DNA of 41,647 nt. Origin: Nocardioides luteus. Lineage in GTDB: Bacteria > Actinomycetota > Actinomycetes > Propionibacteriales > Nocardioidaceae. Both the position numbers and the translations under genes were made by a program. Positions within the stretch are counted from its first letter, which is position 1. Every line of letters starts with the position of its first letter. Below the pieces are notes generated by a model, which saw only the letters and a list, made by a program, of their open reading frames with translations, was not told where the DNA came from and made no database searches. The stretch spans positions 1 to 41,647 of the forward strand of contig NZ_JZDQ02000049.1 in assembly GCF_000960475.2 (NCBI RefSeq). Reading direction: 5' to 3'. Positions 24,253 through 32,844 of this stretch are shown piece by piece.

Positions 24253-25593
24253 ATGACGAATGAGGGACTGTCCATCTTCAACGAGGCCTCAGAGCCTCGG
24301 AAGAAGCCCGATCAGGACTCGACGGAGACACAGGTTCTCCCCCGGGTCCCCGGTGCTTCAGGATCGCCCAGCTCCGGCCACAACTCGGCTCCACCGGCTC
24401 CAGGCTCACTCCCGGCCTTCCCGGTCGTGCGACGGGGTGGATACGACCCCGGCACGGTGAACGCTCGGGTGCAGCAGCTTCTCCAGGCCAACGGCCAGGG
24501 TCAGTCGGCGCTCCGCAACGCCCAGCGACGCATCGCCGAGCTCGAGCGCAAGGTCGCCGACCTCAAGGCCGCCGCCACCCAGGGCAACGAAGCCCCGTCC
24601 TACGCCTCCCTCGGTGGTCGCGCGAGCGCGATGCTCCGCCTGGCCGAGGAGGAGGCCGCCGCGGTCAAGGAGGCGGCCGAGAAGGAGGCCGCGGTCATCC
24701 GCGAGGCCGCTCAGCGTGAGGCTGCCGCGACCAAGGCGTCCGCCCAGCGCGACATCGAGGCGCTGCGTACGACGCACTACAAGGAGATCGACGATCACCG
24801 CGAGAAGGTGACCTCGGAGGTCCAGCAGGCCCGCAAGATGGTGCAGGCCGAGAGCGACGAGCTCCTCGCCGCCGCCAAGCGTGAGGCCGACCAGATCCGG
24901 CTCGCCGTGCAGCAGGAGGTCACCCAGCTGCGTACGTCGACCCAGCGCGAGGTCGAGAAGGCCCGTGCCGGCGCCGACCGCGAGGTCCAGGAGGCCCGGC
25001 GGATGCTCGCCGTCGAGCGCGAGCGTCTCGCGCGCGAGGCCGCCGACCACCACGACCAGGCGATGGCCGAGACCGCTCGCATCGTGACCGAGGGCGAGAC
25101 CCGTGCGGCCGACGCCGAGGAGCGGGCCCGGATCGCGGCCCAGCACGTCGCCGACCAGCGCGCCGAGCTGGCCAAGGAGTCCGAGGGCATCATCGCTCGC
25201 GCCCGCCGCGACGCCGAGGCGATCCTGGCCAAGGCTCGCGCCGAGGCCGACCACCTCGCCTCCACCGCGACCGTCGAGGCCGAGAAGGGTCACGCGATCA
25301 TCAAGGCCGAGGTCGACCGGCTCACCAAGCGCCGCGACGCGATCGCCGCGCAGCTCTCCTCGCTCACCGACCTGGTCTCCGGCTTCGGCAAGACCGAGGA
25401 CCCGGCCGAACTGGAGGCGCCGAAGCCGTTCACCGAGGACGAGGACATCGTCGACGGTGAGCTCGTCGTCGACGAGAGCGTCACCCTGGTCGACTCCGAC
25501 GAGGACCTCTCCGACGACTACGACGACTACGACGAGCCCTCCGAGAAGACCGCGATCCGCGAGCCCGAGACAGCTAAGTCCGAGAGCCGGTGA
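24253..25593 (+). CDS. DivIVA-like coiled-coil protein
   Basis: 446 residues. A Pro/Ser-rich N-terminus of about 60 residues precedes a DivIVA-type lead-in (RRGGYDPGTVNARVQQLLQANGQG). A very long, Ala/Glu/Arg-rich coiled coil follows (about 80-375), with clear heptads such as AEEEAAAVKEAAEKEAAVIREAA. The tail is strongly acidic (DSDEDLSDDYDDYDEPSE). Proteins of this type act as polar-growth or cell-envelope scaffolds in actinobacteria, but the exact role here is unknown. ATG at 24253 with GAGGAA about 11 nt upstream; a GTG 18 nt earlier is the alternative. Overlaps the next gene by 4 nt (GTGA). Confidence 0.8.
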   Translation: MTNEGLSIFNEASEPRKKPDQDSTETQVLPRVPGASGSPSSGHNSAPPAPGSLPAFPVVRRGGYDPGTVNARVQQLLQANGQGQSALRNAQRRIAELERKVADLKAAATQGNEAPSYASLGGRASAMLRLAEEEAAAVKEAAEKEAAVIREAAQREAAATKASAQRDIEALRTTHYKEIDDHREKVTSEVQQARKMVQAESDELLAAAKREADQIRLAVQQEVTQLRTSTQREVEKARAGADREVQEARRMLAVERERLAREAADHHDQAMAETARIVTEGETRAADAEERARIAAQHVADQRAELAKESEGIIARARRDAEAILAKARAEADHLASTATVEAEKGHAIIKAEVDRLTKRRDAIAAQLSSLTDLVSGFGKTEDPAELEAPKPFTEDEDIVDGELVVDESVTLVDSDEDLSDDYDDYDEPSEKTAIREPETAKSESR

Positions 25594-26798
25594 ACGCCGC
25601 CGCTGCCGGCCGTCCTGCGGACGGTCCGGAGACGACGTCTGCCGCGACCGACCTCATCGACGACTCGACGGCCGACAGCGACAGCGAGGCACCGATCGAT
25701 CTCGACGAGCCGGAGCCCGAGGAGGAGAGCGAGCGGGACAAACGGTTCGGCAAGCCCGGACCACCGTTCGACCGGAAGTCGCCCTACCTCTTCGGGCTGC
25801 TCCTCGGCCTCGGCCTGCTGACCGCCTACGCGGCCGGCAACCTCCTCACCACGATGGGGAGCGTGATCCTCCAGGTGGTGGTCTCGCTCTTCATCGCCGC
25901 GGGGATCAACCCGATGGTGGTGTTCCTGGAGCGGCGCGGCTTCGCGCGGCCCTGGGCGGTCCTCACCGTCATCCTCGGGGTCCTGGGCGCGCTCGCGCTC
26001 TTCTTCGTGGCGCTGGTGCCGGTGATCAGCGACCAGGTCGCCAAGATCTCGGCGAACGTCCCCGACTGGATCGAGGAGCTGCAGCGCAACCAGCGCGTCC
26101 AGCAGCTCAACGAGGAATACCAGATCCTCGACAAGGTGCAGGAGTACGTCGCCAGCGGCGACTTCGTCAGCAGCGCCTTCGGCGGGGCGCTCGGCGTCGG
26201 CCTGGCGGTGATCAACGTGCTCGTCACGGGCTTCATCGTCATCGTCCTGACGCTCTACTTCATCGCCGCCTACGACCAGACGAAGAACGCCATCTACCGC
26301 CTGGCCCCGGCCTCGCGCCGGGAGCGGGTCGGCAAGCTCGGTGACCGGGTCTTCGACGGCATCGGGGGCTACGTCTCCGGCGCGTTCATCGTCGCGCTCT
26401 GCGCCGGTCTGTCCACCCTGGTGCTGCTCTTCGTCATCGGCATGGGCGAATACGCGGTCGCGCTGGCCTTCGTGGTCATGATCACCGACGTGATCCCGAT
26501 GATCGGAGCCACCATTGGCGCGGTCATCGTCTGCGCGATCACCTTCGCGACGACCGATCTGAAGACCGGCATCATCGCGGTGGTCTTCTACATCGCCTAC
26601 CAGCAGTTCGAGAACTACGTCGTCTATCCACGGGTCATGTCCCGCTCGGTCGACATCCCCGGCGTCATCACGGTGATCGCGGCCCTCGTCGGTGCCTCGC
26701 TCCTCGGTGTCGTCGGCGCCCTGCTGGCGATCCCCACCGCGGCCGCGATCCTGATGCTGGTCCGCGAGGTCTACGTCAGAGCTCAGGACGAACGCTAG
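25590..26798 (+). CDS. AI-2E transporter family permease
   Basis: 402 residues. An acidic cytoplasmic N-terminus of about 70 residues precedes eight or so membrane helices. The long extracytoplasmic region between helices 3 and 4 (SDQVAKISANVPDWIEELQRNQRVQQLNEEYQILDKV) and the later motif FENYVVYPRVMSRSVDIPGVITVIAALVGASLLGVVGALLAIPTAA identify the family. Members have been linked to AI-2 export or Na+/H+ antiport, so the name does not prove function. The GTG start at 25590 overlaps the DivIVA-like stop, implying coupled translation. An inverted repeat follows the stop. Confidence 0.9.
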   Translation: MNAAAAGRPADGPETTSAATDLIDDSTADSDSEAPIDLDEPEPEEESERDKRFGKPGPPFDRKSPYLFGLLLGLGLLTAYAAGNLLTTMGSVILQVVVSLFIAAGINPMVVFLERRGFARPWAVLTVILGVLGALALFFVALVPVISDQVAKISANVPDWIEELQRNQRVQQLNEEYQILDKVQEYVASGDFVSSAFGGALGVGLAVINVLVTGFIVIVLTLYFIAAYDQTKNAIYRLAPASRRERVGKLGDRVFDGIGGYVSGAFIVALCAGLSTLVLLFVIGMGEYAVALAFVVMITDVIPMIGATIGAVIVCAITFATTDLKTGIIAVVFYIAYQQFENYVVYPRVMSRSVDIPGVITVIAALVGASLLGVVGALLAIPTAAAILMLVREVYVRAQDER

Positions 26799-26809
26799 TC
26801 ACGACCTGT

Positions 26810-26844
26810 GAAGCGCCGCACGCAGCCGATGCGTGCGGCGCTTC
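26810..26844. terminator. Bidirectional hairpin between convergent permease genes
   Basis: A perfect 15-bp stem, GAAGCGCCGCACGCA (26810-26824) and TGCGTGCGGCGCTTC (26830-26844), with a 5-nt loop. It lies 11 nt after the AI-2E-family stop and 7 nt after the convergent EamA stop. No T-tract on either side. Confidence 0.75.
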
Positions 26845-26851
26845 GCGCATC

Positions 26852-27814
26852 TCACGACGAGGTGGTCGACTGCTCTCCCTGCTGGACCGCGATGATCCCG
26901 GCCAGCACGACCAGCCCGCCGACGAGCTGGATGAGGCCAGGAGCCTCACCGAGCAGGAGCCAGGCGAAGACGACGGCCGAGACGACCTCGAGAAGCCCGA
27001 CGAAGGACGAGAGCCGCGAGCCGAGGGCGCGGGTGGCCGCGATGCCGGCGGCGTACGCGACCGAGCAGGTGAGCACACCGAGACCCACCAGCGGCGCCCA
27101 CCAGGCCATCTGCACGCCCGCCAGGACCACCGGCGAGGTCTCCATCGCGAACGGGATGGCCCCGATCAGGCAGAGCAGCGCCAGCAGGACGGTCGCCCCG
27201 GTCAGGCCGAGCCAGGCCAGCGCCAGCGGCGGCAGCGTGGTGCTGGAGTGGGCGTTGAGCACGTAGTAGCCGGCCAGTCCGACCGCGGCCGCGGAGCCCC
27301 ACAGGACGCCGAACGGGTGCACGTTCGCTCCGCTGACCAGGTCGAGGACCAGCACGAGCCCGGCGATCGCGACCAGCGCGCCGACCAGCGTCAGCCGCGA
27401 GGGCCGCTCACCGTGCCGCAGCCACATCCAGGCCACAACGAGCACGACCCCCATGTACTCCAGCAGCAGCGCCGGACCGACCGCCATCCACTGCACCGCC
27501 GAGAAGAACGCGAACTGCGGCACGACGATCGCCAGCAATGCGTACGCCACCACGACCCGCCAGCTCGCCGCCACGCTGCGCCACCGGCCGGCGAGCGCGC
27601 GCACCGCGAACGGGGCCAGCACCACGGCGCCGATGCCGACGCGGAAGACCAGGACCCCGCCCGTCGACCAGCCGGTGTCGAAGAGGCCACGGCCCAGCGG
27701 TCCGGAGAGGCTGAACGTGACCGCCGAGACGACCGCCATGAGCAGTCCGGCAGCCACCAGCGGCGTCTTCTGCGTGCTCTGCGGCACCGCCTCGTCATTG
27801 GTCAAAGTCGTCAT
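26852..27814 (-). CDS. EamA/DMT-family transporter (RhtA-like)
   Basis: 320 residues with about ten membrane helices in two EamA halves (first GLLMAVVSAVTFSLSGPLGRGLFDTGWS, second FGVLWGSAAAVGLAGYYVLNAHSST). The RhtA-like group exports amino acids or related compounds; the substrate is unknown. The ATG at 27814 lies in one arm of an inverted repeat shared with the divergent CGNR gene, and no ribosome-binding site is seen, pointing to leaderless translation. The CGNR-type regulator opposite is its likely controller. Confidence 0.88.
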   Translation of the reverse strand: MTTLTNDEAVPQSTQKTPLVAAGLLMAVVSAVTFSLSGPLGRGLFDTGWSTGGVLVFRVGIGAVVLAPFAVRALAGRWRSVAASWRVVVAYALLAIVVPQFAFFSAVQWMAVGPALLLEYMGVVLVVAWMWLRHGERPSRLTLVGALVAIAGLVLVLDLVSGANVHPFGVLWGSAAAVGLAGYYVLNAHSSTTLPPLALAWLGLTGATVLLALLCLIGAIPFAMETSPVVLAGVQMAWWAPLVGLGVLTCSVAYAAGIAATRALGSRLSSFVGLLEVVSAVVFAWLLLGEAPGLIQLVGGLVVLAGIIAVQQGEQSTTSS

Positions 27815-27850
27815 GACACATGACGATCCCAGTGGCGCGGTAATGTGTCA
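27814..27850. promoter_or_regulatory. Inverted repeat in the EamA/CGNR divergent promoter
   Basis: Arms TGACACAT (27814-27821) and ATGTGTCA (27843-27850) are perfect, 21 nt apart. TAATGT (27841-27846) fits a -10 for the CGNR gene, whose ATG at 27853 would then be at or near the transcription start. This is a candidate operator for the CGNR protein. Confidence 0.5.
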
Positions 27851-27852
27851 AC

Positions 27853-28407
27853 ATGGTTTTCACCCATGACACCGACGTCGGCCTCCAGGCAGCCGCGGCG
27901 CTGGCGAACACCCTTGCCCTCTCCCCCGGCTCGGTCGACGAGCTGACGACCGTGGCGGCGCTCGACGAGTTCTTCGTGACGTACGACTACACGGGGCGGC
28001 ACGACCGTGACCGCGCCGAGCTCGACGAGGTGCGTGCCCTCCGTCCCCGGCTGCGCGAGCTGCTCACCGCCGAGCGCGACGAGGCGGTGCGGCTGACCAA
28101 CCAGATGCTCGCCGAGCACCGGGCGACCCCTCAGCTCGTCCGCCACACGAGCTACGACTGGCACATCCACGCCACCGAGCCCGACGCCCCGCTGGCCACG
28201 AGGATCGCGGTCGAGACCGCGATGGCCATGGTCGACGTCATCCGCGCCGACGAGCTGTCCCGGCTCTCGATCTGCGAGGACGAGGGCTGCGCGGGCGTGG
28301 TCGTCGACCTCTCCCGCAACCGCTCCAAGCGCTACTGCTCGCCGACCTGCACCAACCGCAACGCGGTGGCCGCCTACCGGGAACGTCAGGCCGCGAGCAC
28401 GAAGTAG
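27853..28407 (+). CDS. CGNR zinc-finger (ABATE-domain) putative regulator
   Basis: 184 residues. The N-terminal part matches the ABATE-type domain (AAAALANTLALSPGSVDELTTVAALDEFF). The C-terminal zinc finger has cysteines in CEDEGCAG and YCSPTCTNRNAVAAYRER, the CxxxxC...CxxxC(x)NR pattern, here with TNR in place of GNR. Such proteins are thought to be DNA-binding regulators. The ATG at 27853 lies 6 nt after a -10-like TAATGT. It is divergent from the EamA exporter. The final 22 nt overlap the convergent permease gene. Confidence 0.85.
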   Translation: MVFTHDTDVGLQAAAALANTLALSPGSVDELTTVAALDEFFVTYDYTGRHDRDRAELDEVRALRPRLRELLTAERDEAVRLTNQMLAEHRATPQLVRHTSYDWHIHATEPDAPLATRIAVETAMAMVDVIRADELSRLSICEDEGCAGVVVDLSRNRSKRYCSPTCTNRNAVAAYRERQAASTK

Positions 28408-29675
28408 CGCAGCGCGACGTAGACCCAGGCGACGGCCAGCGTCACGATCGTCACCACGATGCCGTACCTGGTGAACTTCCAGAAGCTGATCGGATGGCCG
28501 GCCTTGGCGGCCAGCCCGAGCACCACCACGTTGGCTCCGGCGGCGACGGCGGTCGTGTTGCCGCCGAGGTCGGCCCCGAAGACCAGCGCCCACCACAGCG
28601 GGCTGTCGGCGCCCGAGGACGGCGTCGCGGCCACCATCTCCTCCACGATCGGCACCATCGCCGCGGTGTAGGGGATGTTGTCGACGAACCCGCCGACGAC
28701 GGCCGAGCCGATCATCAGCCCGGTGACCCCGGCGAGCTCGTTGTCGCCCATCAGGTCGGCGGCGAAGGTGCCCAGGGAGCCGATCACGCCGACCTCGACC
28801 AGGCCGCCGACCAGCACGAACAGGGCCATGAAGAAGGCCAGGGTCGACCACTCGACCTCCTCCAGGAACGCCTCGGTCCTGGTCCGGGAGACGACCACCA
28901 TCGCGCCGGCGCCGAGCATGGCGACGAGCGAGGGGTCGAGGTGGAGCTCGGTGTGCAGCCCGAAGGCGAGCATCACCAGAGCCAGGACGGCCAGGCAGCG
29001 GTAGAGCAGGCCCCGGTCCGGGATCGCCGAGGCGGGCGGCTCGATCAGGCCGTCCAGGTCGACGTGGCCACGGAAGTCGTGCCGGAAGAGGACCCGGACG
29101 AGCCCGATCAGCACGACCAGCAGGATCAGGCACAGCGGCAGCGAGTGGATCAGGAAGTCGTCGAAGGTCAGGTTCGCCCGGCTGGCCACGATGATGTTGG
29201 GCGGGTCGGCGATCAGGGTCGAGGTGCCGCCGACGTTGGCGGCCAGGATGAGCGAGATCAGGTAGGGCATCGGGCGCAGCCCCAGCCGCTCGCAGACCGA
29301 CAGCGTCACCGGCGTGACCAGCAGCACGGTGGTCACGTTGTCGAGGATCGGCGAGAGCGCCGCGGTGACCAGGATCAGCAGCGTCGCCAGGCGAGCGGGG
29401 CGGCCACCTGACTGTTTCACCGCCCACAGCGCGAGGAACTCGAACAGGCCCGTCTGCTTGAGGACGCCGACGATCACCATCATCCCGAAGAGCAGGAAGA
29501 TGACGTCCCAGTCGACCCCGGTCTCATGACTGAAGAAGGCCGACTCGGCATCGATGAGCCCGAGCGCGACCATCGCGGCGACGCCACCCAGGGCGGCGGC
29601 GACGCGGTGGACACGCTCGGTGGCGATGAGGCCGTAGGTGACGATGAAGACGGCCACCGCTGCGTACACGATCAT
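28386..29675 (-). CDS. ArsB/NhaD-type (SLC13 superfamily) ion transporter
   Basis: 429 residues, about eleven membrane helices with two re-entrant-type segments. Family blocks are FFSHETGVDWDVIFLLFGMMVIVGVLKQTGLFEFLALW, LSPILDNVTTVLLVTPVTLSVCERL, ANVGGTSTLIADPPNIIVAS and GGFVDNIPYTAAMVPIVEEM. The paired D-N-V-T-T / D-N-I-P-Y segments are typical of NhaD/ArsB. The substrate could be Na+/H+, arsenite or a carboxylate; no ars genes are adjacent. ATG at 29675 with GGAG 8 nt upstream; an upstream in-frame extension is rejected. Confidence 0.88.
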   Translation of the reverse strand: MIVYAAVAVFIVTYGLIATERVHRVAAALGGVAAMVALGLIDAESAFFSHETGVDWDVIFLLFGMMVIVGVLKQTGLFEFLALWAVKQSGGRPARLATLLILVTAALSPILDNVTTVLLVTPVTLSVCERLGLRPMPYLISLILAANVGGTSTLIADPPNIIVASRANLTFDDFLIHSLPLCLILLVVLIGLVRVLFRHDFRGHVDLDGLIEPPASAIPDRGLLYRCLAVLALVMLAFGLHTELHLDPSLVAMLGAGAMVVVSRTRTEAFLEEVEWSTLAFFMALFVLVGGLVEVGVIGSLGTFAADLMGDNELAGVTGLMIGSAVVGGFVDNIPYTAAMVPIVEEMVAATPSSGADSPLWWALVFGADLGGNTTAVAAGANVVVLGLAAKAGHPISFWKFTRYGIVVTIVTLAVAWVYVALRYFVLAA

Positions 29676-29724
29676 GCGTTGAGCTCCATGCTCTCGACTC
29701 TCCGCGACCGCCCGCCGGATCCGA

Positions 29725-29742
29725 ATGGGTGCTGCCACCCAT
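29725..29742. other. Small hairpin in the permease/histidine kinase intergenic region
   Basis: Arms ATGGGTG (29725-29731) and CACCCAT (29736-29742) with a 4-nt loop. It lies 50 nt upstream of the permease start and 115 nt before the histidine kinase start. No role can be assigned. Confidence 0.3.
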
Positions 29743-29770
29743 AAGTCCAGGCCAGAGGACGTGTCAGGGT

Positions 29771-29810
29771 TGAGGCATGAGCGAGCGCCAGCGAGCGACC
29801 ATAGGCCTCA
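29771..29810. repeat. REP-like repeat upstream of the histidine kinase
   Basis: Arms TGAGGC (29771-29776) and GCCTCA (29805-29810) enclose GAGCGAGCGCCAGCGAGCG, itself a near-duplication of GCGAGC units. Sequences of this kind are, from memory, frequent interspersed repeats in Nocardioides-like genomes. It directly precedes the 15-bp stem at 29812-29856. Confidence 0.4.
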
Positions 29811-29811
29811 G

Positions 29812-29856
29812 GCCGCCACCTCCGTACGATTGCGCTTGCGCTACGGAGGTGGCGGC
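29812..29856 (+). promoter_or_regulatory. Stem-loop that buries the histidine kinase ribosome-binding site
   Basis: A perfect 15-bp stem, GCCGCCACCTCCGTA (29812-29826) and TACGGAGGTGGCGGC (29842-29856), with a 15-nt loop, ending at the base before the ATG at 29857. The Shine-Dalgarno GGAGG lies wholly within the right arm and its anti-SD-like complement CCTCC in the left arm. If transcribed, translation should be strongly limited unless the stem is opened. Confidence 0.65.
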
Positions 29857-30804
29857 ATGAGCCACTTGCCCCTCTACTGGCGGGTCTGCCTGACGAACTG
29901 GGCGGTCTTCTGCGTCGGCACGCTGGTCCTGGCGCTGTCCCCGGCCCGGGTCTCGGAGCGTGTCCTCGCCTCGGAGGCGGTGGTGCTCGCGGTCGGGCTG
30001 GTCGTGATGGCGACGCTCAACGCGCTCCTGCTGCTGCGCAGCCTGGCCCCGATCGACCGGGTGATCCGCACCATGGACTCGGTGGACCACCTCTCCCCCG
30101 ACCAGCGCCTGACGACGCACGGCAAGGGTGCCGGCGCCCGCCTGGTGGCCAGCTACAACGCGATGCTCGACCGGCTGGAGACCGAGCGGAGCACCAGCAA
30201 CGCCAAGGCGCTCGCGGCCCAGGAGGCCGAGCGGCACCGGATCGCGCAGGAGCTCCACGACGAGGTCGGGCAGTCGCTGACCGTCGTGCTGCTCGGGCTC
30301 AAGGGCCTGGAGCGACAGATACCGGAGGACGTGCGCCCCGAGCTGGCCGCCGTGCGCGAGTCCGCGCGCACCGGTATCGACGATGTACGCCGCGTCGCCC
30401 GGCAGCTGCGGCCGGGCGTGCTCGAGGACCTCGGCCTGCACGCCGCCCTGGCCTCGCTGGCCACCGACGTCGGAGCGCTGGGCCGCACGACCGTACGCCG
30501 CACCATCGGCCGAGGGCTCCCCGAGCTGCCCCAGGACCGCGAGCTGGTGATCTACCGGGTCGCCCAGGAGGCGCTGACCAACGTCGTCCGCCACGCCCAC
30601 GCCGCCACGGCCGAGCTGTCCCTGTGCAAGGTGGGCGACAAGGTCGTGCTCACCGTCGCCGACGACGGCCGCGGCAGCGCCGACCTCGTGGCGGGCGCGG
30701 GGATCAGCGGGATGCGGGAGCGGGCCCTGCTCGTCGGTGCCGAGCTCCGCGTGACCAGCGTCCCCGGCCGCGGCACCACCGTCCTCCTGGAGGTGCCGCT
30801 GTGA
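29857..30804 (+). CDS. Sensor histidine kinase (NarL-type two-component system)
   Basis: 315 residues. Two membrane helices (about 8-30 and 40-60) with a very short external loop precede a HAMP-like linker (SLAPIDRVIRTMDSVDHL). The HisKA_3 dimerisation box is ERHRIAQELHDEVGQSLTVVLLGL, with the phosphorylated His in ELHDEVGQ. The HATPase region has EALTNVVRHAHA (N box), ADDGRG (G1) and AGISGMRERALLVGA (G2). The minimal sensor implies membrane-stress or intramembrane sensing. ATG at 29857 with GGAGG 8 nt upstream, sequestered in a 15-bp stem. Overlaps the response regulator by 4 nt (GTGA). Confidence 0.92.
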   Translation: MSHLPLYWRVCLTNWAVFCVGTLVLALSPARVSERVLASEAVVLAVGLVVMATLNALLLLRSLAPIDRVIRTMDSVDHLSPDQRLTTHGKGAGARLVASYNAMLDRLETERSTSNAKALAAQEAERHRIAQELHDEVGQSLTVVLLGLKGLERQIPEDVRPELAAVRESARTGIDDVRRVARQLRPGVLEDLGLHAALASLATDVGALGRTTVRRTIGRGLPELPQDRELVIYRVAQEALTNVVRHAHAATAELSLCKVGDKVVLTVADDGRGSADLVAGAGISGMRERALLVGAELRVTSVPGRGTTVLLEVPL

Positions 30805-31463
30805 CCCCCACGCCTGCGAAGATCCGGATCCTGCTGGCCGACGACCACACCCTCGTCCGTCGCGGCGTACGCCTCATCCTCGATGCCGAGCCGGACCTCG
30901 AGGTGGTCGCCGAGGCCGCCGACGGCGCCGAGGCCGTCGCCGCGCTGCGCGACGTCGAGGTCGACCTGGTGATCCTGGACGTCGCCATGCCCCGGATGAC
31001 CGGGCTGCAGGCCGCGCGCATCATCGCCCGGATGCGTACGCCACCGAAGATGCTGATGCTCTCGATGCACGACAACGAGCAGTACTTCTTCGAGGCGCTC
31101 AAGGTCGGCGCCAGCGGCTACGTCCTCAAGTCGGTCGCCGACGAGGACCTGGTCAAGGCCTGCCGGACCGCGATGAGCGGTCAGGCGTTCGTCTACCCCG
31201 GCGCGATGAGCGCACTCGTCCGCGACTACCTCGACCGGCTCAACCGCGGCGAGAGCCTGCCACGTACGGTCCTGACCGAGCGCGAGGACGAGGTGCTCAA
31301 GCTGATCGCCGAGGGTCATTCGACCCGCGAGATCGCCCGCGAGCTGACGATCTCCTACAAGACCGTCGAGCGGCACCGCGAGAACATCCTCGCCAAGCTG
31401 GGCCTTCGCGACCGCACCCAGGTGACCCGCTACGCGATCCGGGCCGGCCTCATCGAGCCCTGA
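30801..31463 (+). CDS. LuxR/NarL-family response regulator
   Basis: 220 residues from GTG at 30801. The receiver domain has ADDH acidic residues near 14-17, the phospho-acceptor Asp in VDLVILDVAMPRMTG (about 60) and the conserved Lys in GYVLKSVADEDL. The LuxR-type helix-turn-helix is near the C-terminus (LTEREDEVLKLIAEGHSTREIARELTISYKTVERHRENILAKLGLRDR). It is translationally coupled to the upstream kinase, its cognate partner. Its last 14 nt overlap the convergent serine hydrolase gene. Targets are unknown. Confidence 0.95.
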   Translation: MTPTPAKIRILLADDHTLVRRGVRLILDAEPDLEVVAEAADGAEAVAALRDVEVDLVILDVAMPRMTGLQAARIIARMRTPPKMLMLSMHDNEQYFFEALKVGASGYVLKSVADEDLVKACRTAMSGQAFVYPGAMSALVRDYLDRLNRGESLPRTVLTEREDEVLKLIAEGHSTREIARELTISYKTVERHRENILAKLGLRDRTQVTRYAIRAGLIEP

Positions 31464-32835
31464 GTCTCCCCACCCGCCCACCGACGAAGGCAGCGGCCAG
31501 CATCAGCAACGTGACGCTCCCCGCCACGACACCGACGGCGAGGTCGGGCAGCCACGTGACCGCGAAGCCGAGGGACACTCCCAGCAGGCTCGGCAGCAGA
31601 GCCAGGGCGACCGCGGCGGTCGCCGCAGCTGTGGCGAACACCCACCTGAGCGTCGACGAGCTCGGGCGCCGGAGCGCGACCAGCACGAGCACCAGACCCG
31701 CCGGCACCGCTGCAGCCAGGATCCAGGGCGCTGAGGACAGCAACGGGTCGCCGCCCTTGACCGTCGCCGAACCGCCACGCGCGAGCTCGTCGATATCCGC
31801 GGCGGCAGCGGCAAGGCTCGGCGCACGCTTCTCCGCGTAGGAGTTCGCCAGGACGACGACCGCCCTGTCCTCGCCAGGGACCAGCGAGACGTGGGCGAAG
31901 TAGCCGGGGGTGGCACCGGTGTGGTGGACACGGCGGCGATCACCACCCTCGACACTCCAGCCGTAGCCGTAACCGCGGCCCGGCCCGGTCACTTCGTGGA
32001 TGCTCCACGCGTCGTCCTCGAGACCGCGCGGCAGCACCTGCCCGGCAAGGTGTGCGCTGGCGTACGTCACCAGGTCGTCGAGCGTCGAGACGACGTATCC
32101 GTAGGGCGCACCGGACTCGTCGAAGCCGGGATCATAGGCCCGTGTCCACGACCACCAGTGGCGGTGGCCCGCGGCGAGGGTCGAGGCGCCGTCATCGTCG
32201 GCGGTCGTGTCCTTCATCCCGAGCGGTCCGAAGAGGTCCTCCTGCGCGACGGCCGCGAACGGCTTGTCCGTGATCTCCTCGACCAGAGCCCCCAGGACGA
32301 GGTAGTCGGCACTGTTGTAGGCGTACTCCCCCGGCGTGCCGTGGTGCTCGAGGTCACCGGCCGCCCGGCGCAGCGCACCGGGCTCGTTGTCGAACCGCTC
32401 CGAGACGGCGAGCCCGTCACCGACGGTGTAGCCCGCCGTGTGGGTCAGCAGCTGACGTACCGTCATCGTCGGTGCGTCCAGCCACGTCAGATGACGGTTC
32501 ACCGGATCGTCGAGCCGGATCCGGCCGTCCTCGACCAGCCCGAGGACCAGCGCGCTGGTGAAGGTCTTGGCGACCGACCCCACCAGGAACGGAGTCTCGG
32601 CGGAGACCGGATCACCGTCACCGTCCTCGCCCGAGACGAAGGTGCGCACCTCGTCGCCGTCGACGACGGCGACCGCCGCACCTGGCACGCCGTTGGCCTC
32701 ACGCCAGGTCTCGACGTACGCCTCGACGGCGTCGTCCGCCCTCGCCTGCACATCCGCCGACGCGGGAGAGGCGATGACCACCATCGCGGCCGCCACGGCG
32801 GCGTACGCGCTTGCCCGAAGTCGAGAAGTTCTCAT
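31450..32835 (-). CDS. Exported beta-lactamase-family serine hydrolase with C-terminal membrane segments
   Basis: 461 residues. A signal peptide ends near SPASA (about 27). The class C beta-lactamase/DD-peptidase fold carries SVAK (S87, K90), the second motif Y173-N-S in YAYNSADYLV, and HHTGATPGY as the third. After about residue 365 there are three or four membrane helices (ILAAAVPAGLVLVLVALRR and following), as in the PBP4*/FmtA-like group, so it is anchored with the active domain outside. Peptide or ester hydrolysis is likelier than antibiotic resistance. It is divergent from a TetR gene with a shared operator and probably controlled by it. Confidence 0.88.
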   Translation of the reverse strand: MRTSRLRASAYAAVAAAMVVIASPASADVQARADDAVEAYVETWREANGVPGAAVAVVDGDEVRTFVSGEDGDGDPVSAETPFLVGSVAKTFTSALVLGLVEDGRIRLDDPVNRHLTWLDAPTMTVRQLLTHTAGYTVGDGLAVSERFDNEPGALRRAAGDLEHHGTPGEYAYNSADYLVLGALVEEITDKPFAAVAQEDLFGPLGMKDTTADDDGASTLAAGHRHWWSWTRAYDPGFDESGAPYGYVVSTLDDLVTYASAHLAGQVLPRGLEDDAWSIHEVTGPGRGYGYGWSVEGGDRRRVHHTGATPGYFAHVSLVPGEDRAVVVLANSYAEKRAPSLAAAAADIDELARGGSATVKGGDPLLSSAPWILAAAVPAGLVLVLVALRRPSSSTLRWVFATAAATAAVALALLPSLLGVSLGFAVTWLPDLAVGVVAGSVTLLMLAAAFVGGRVGRLRAR

Positions 32836-32844
32836 GCCGACAGA

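Noticed and set aside
31450..32835. The serine hydrolase as a beta-lactamase resistance determinant
   Set aside because: The SxxK/YxN-type fold is shared with many peptidases and esterases; the C-terminal membrane segments and TetR pairing do not fit a classical secreted beta-lactamase.
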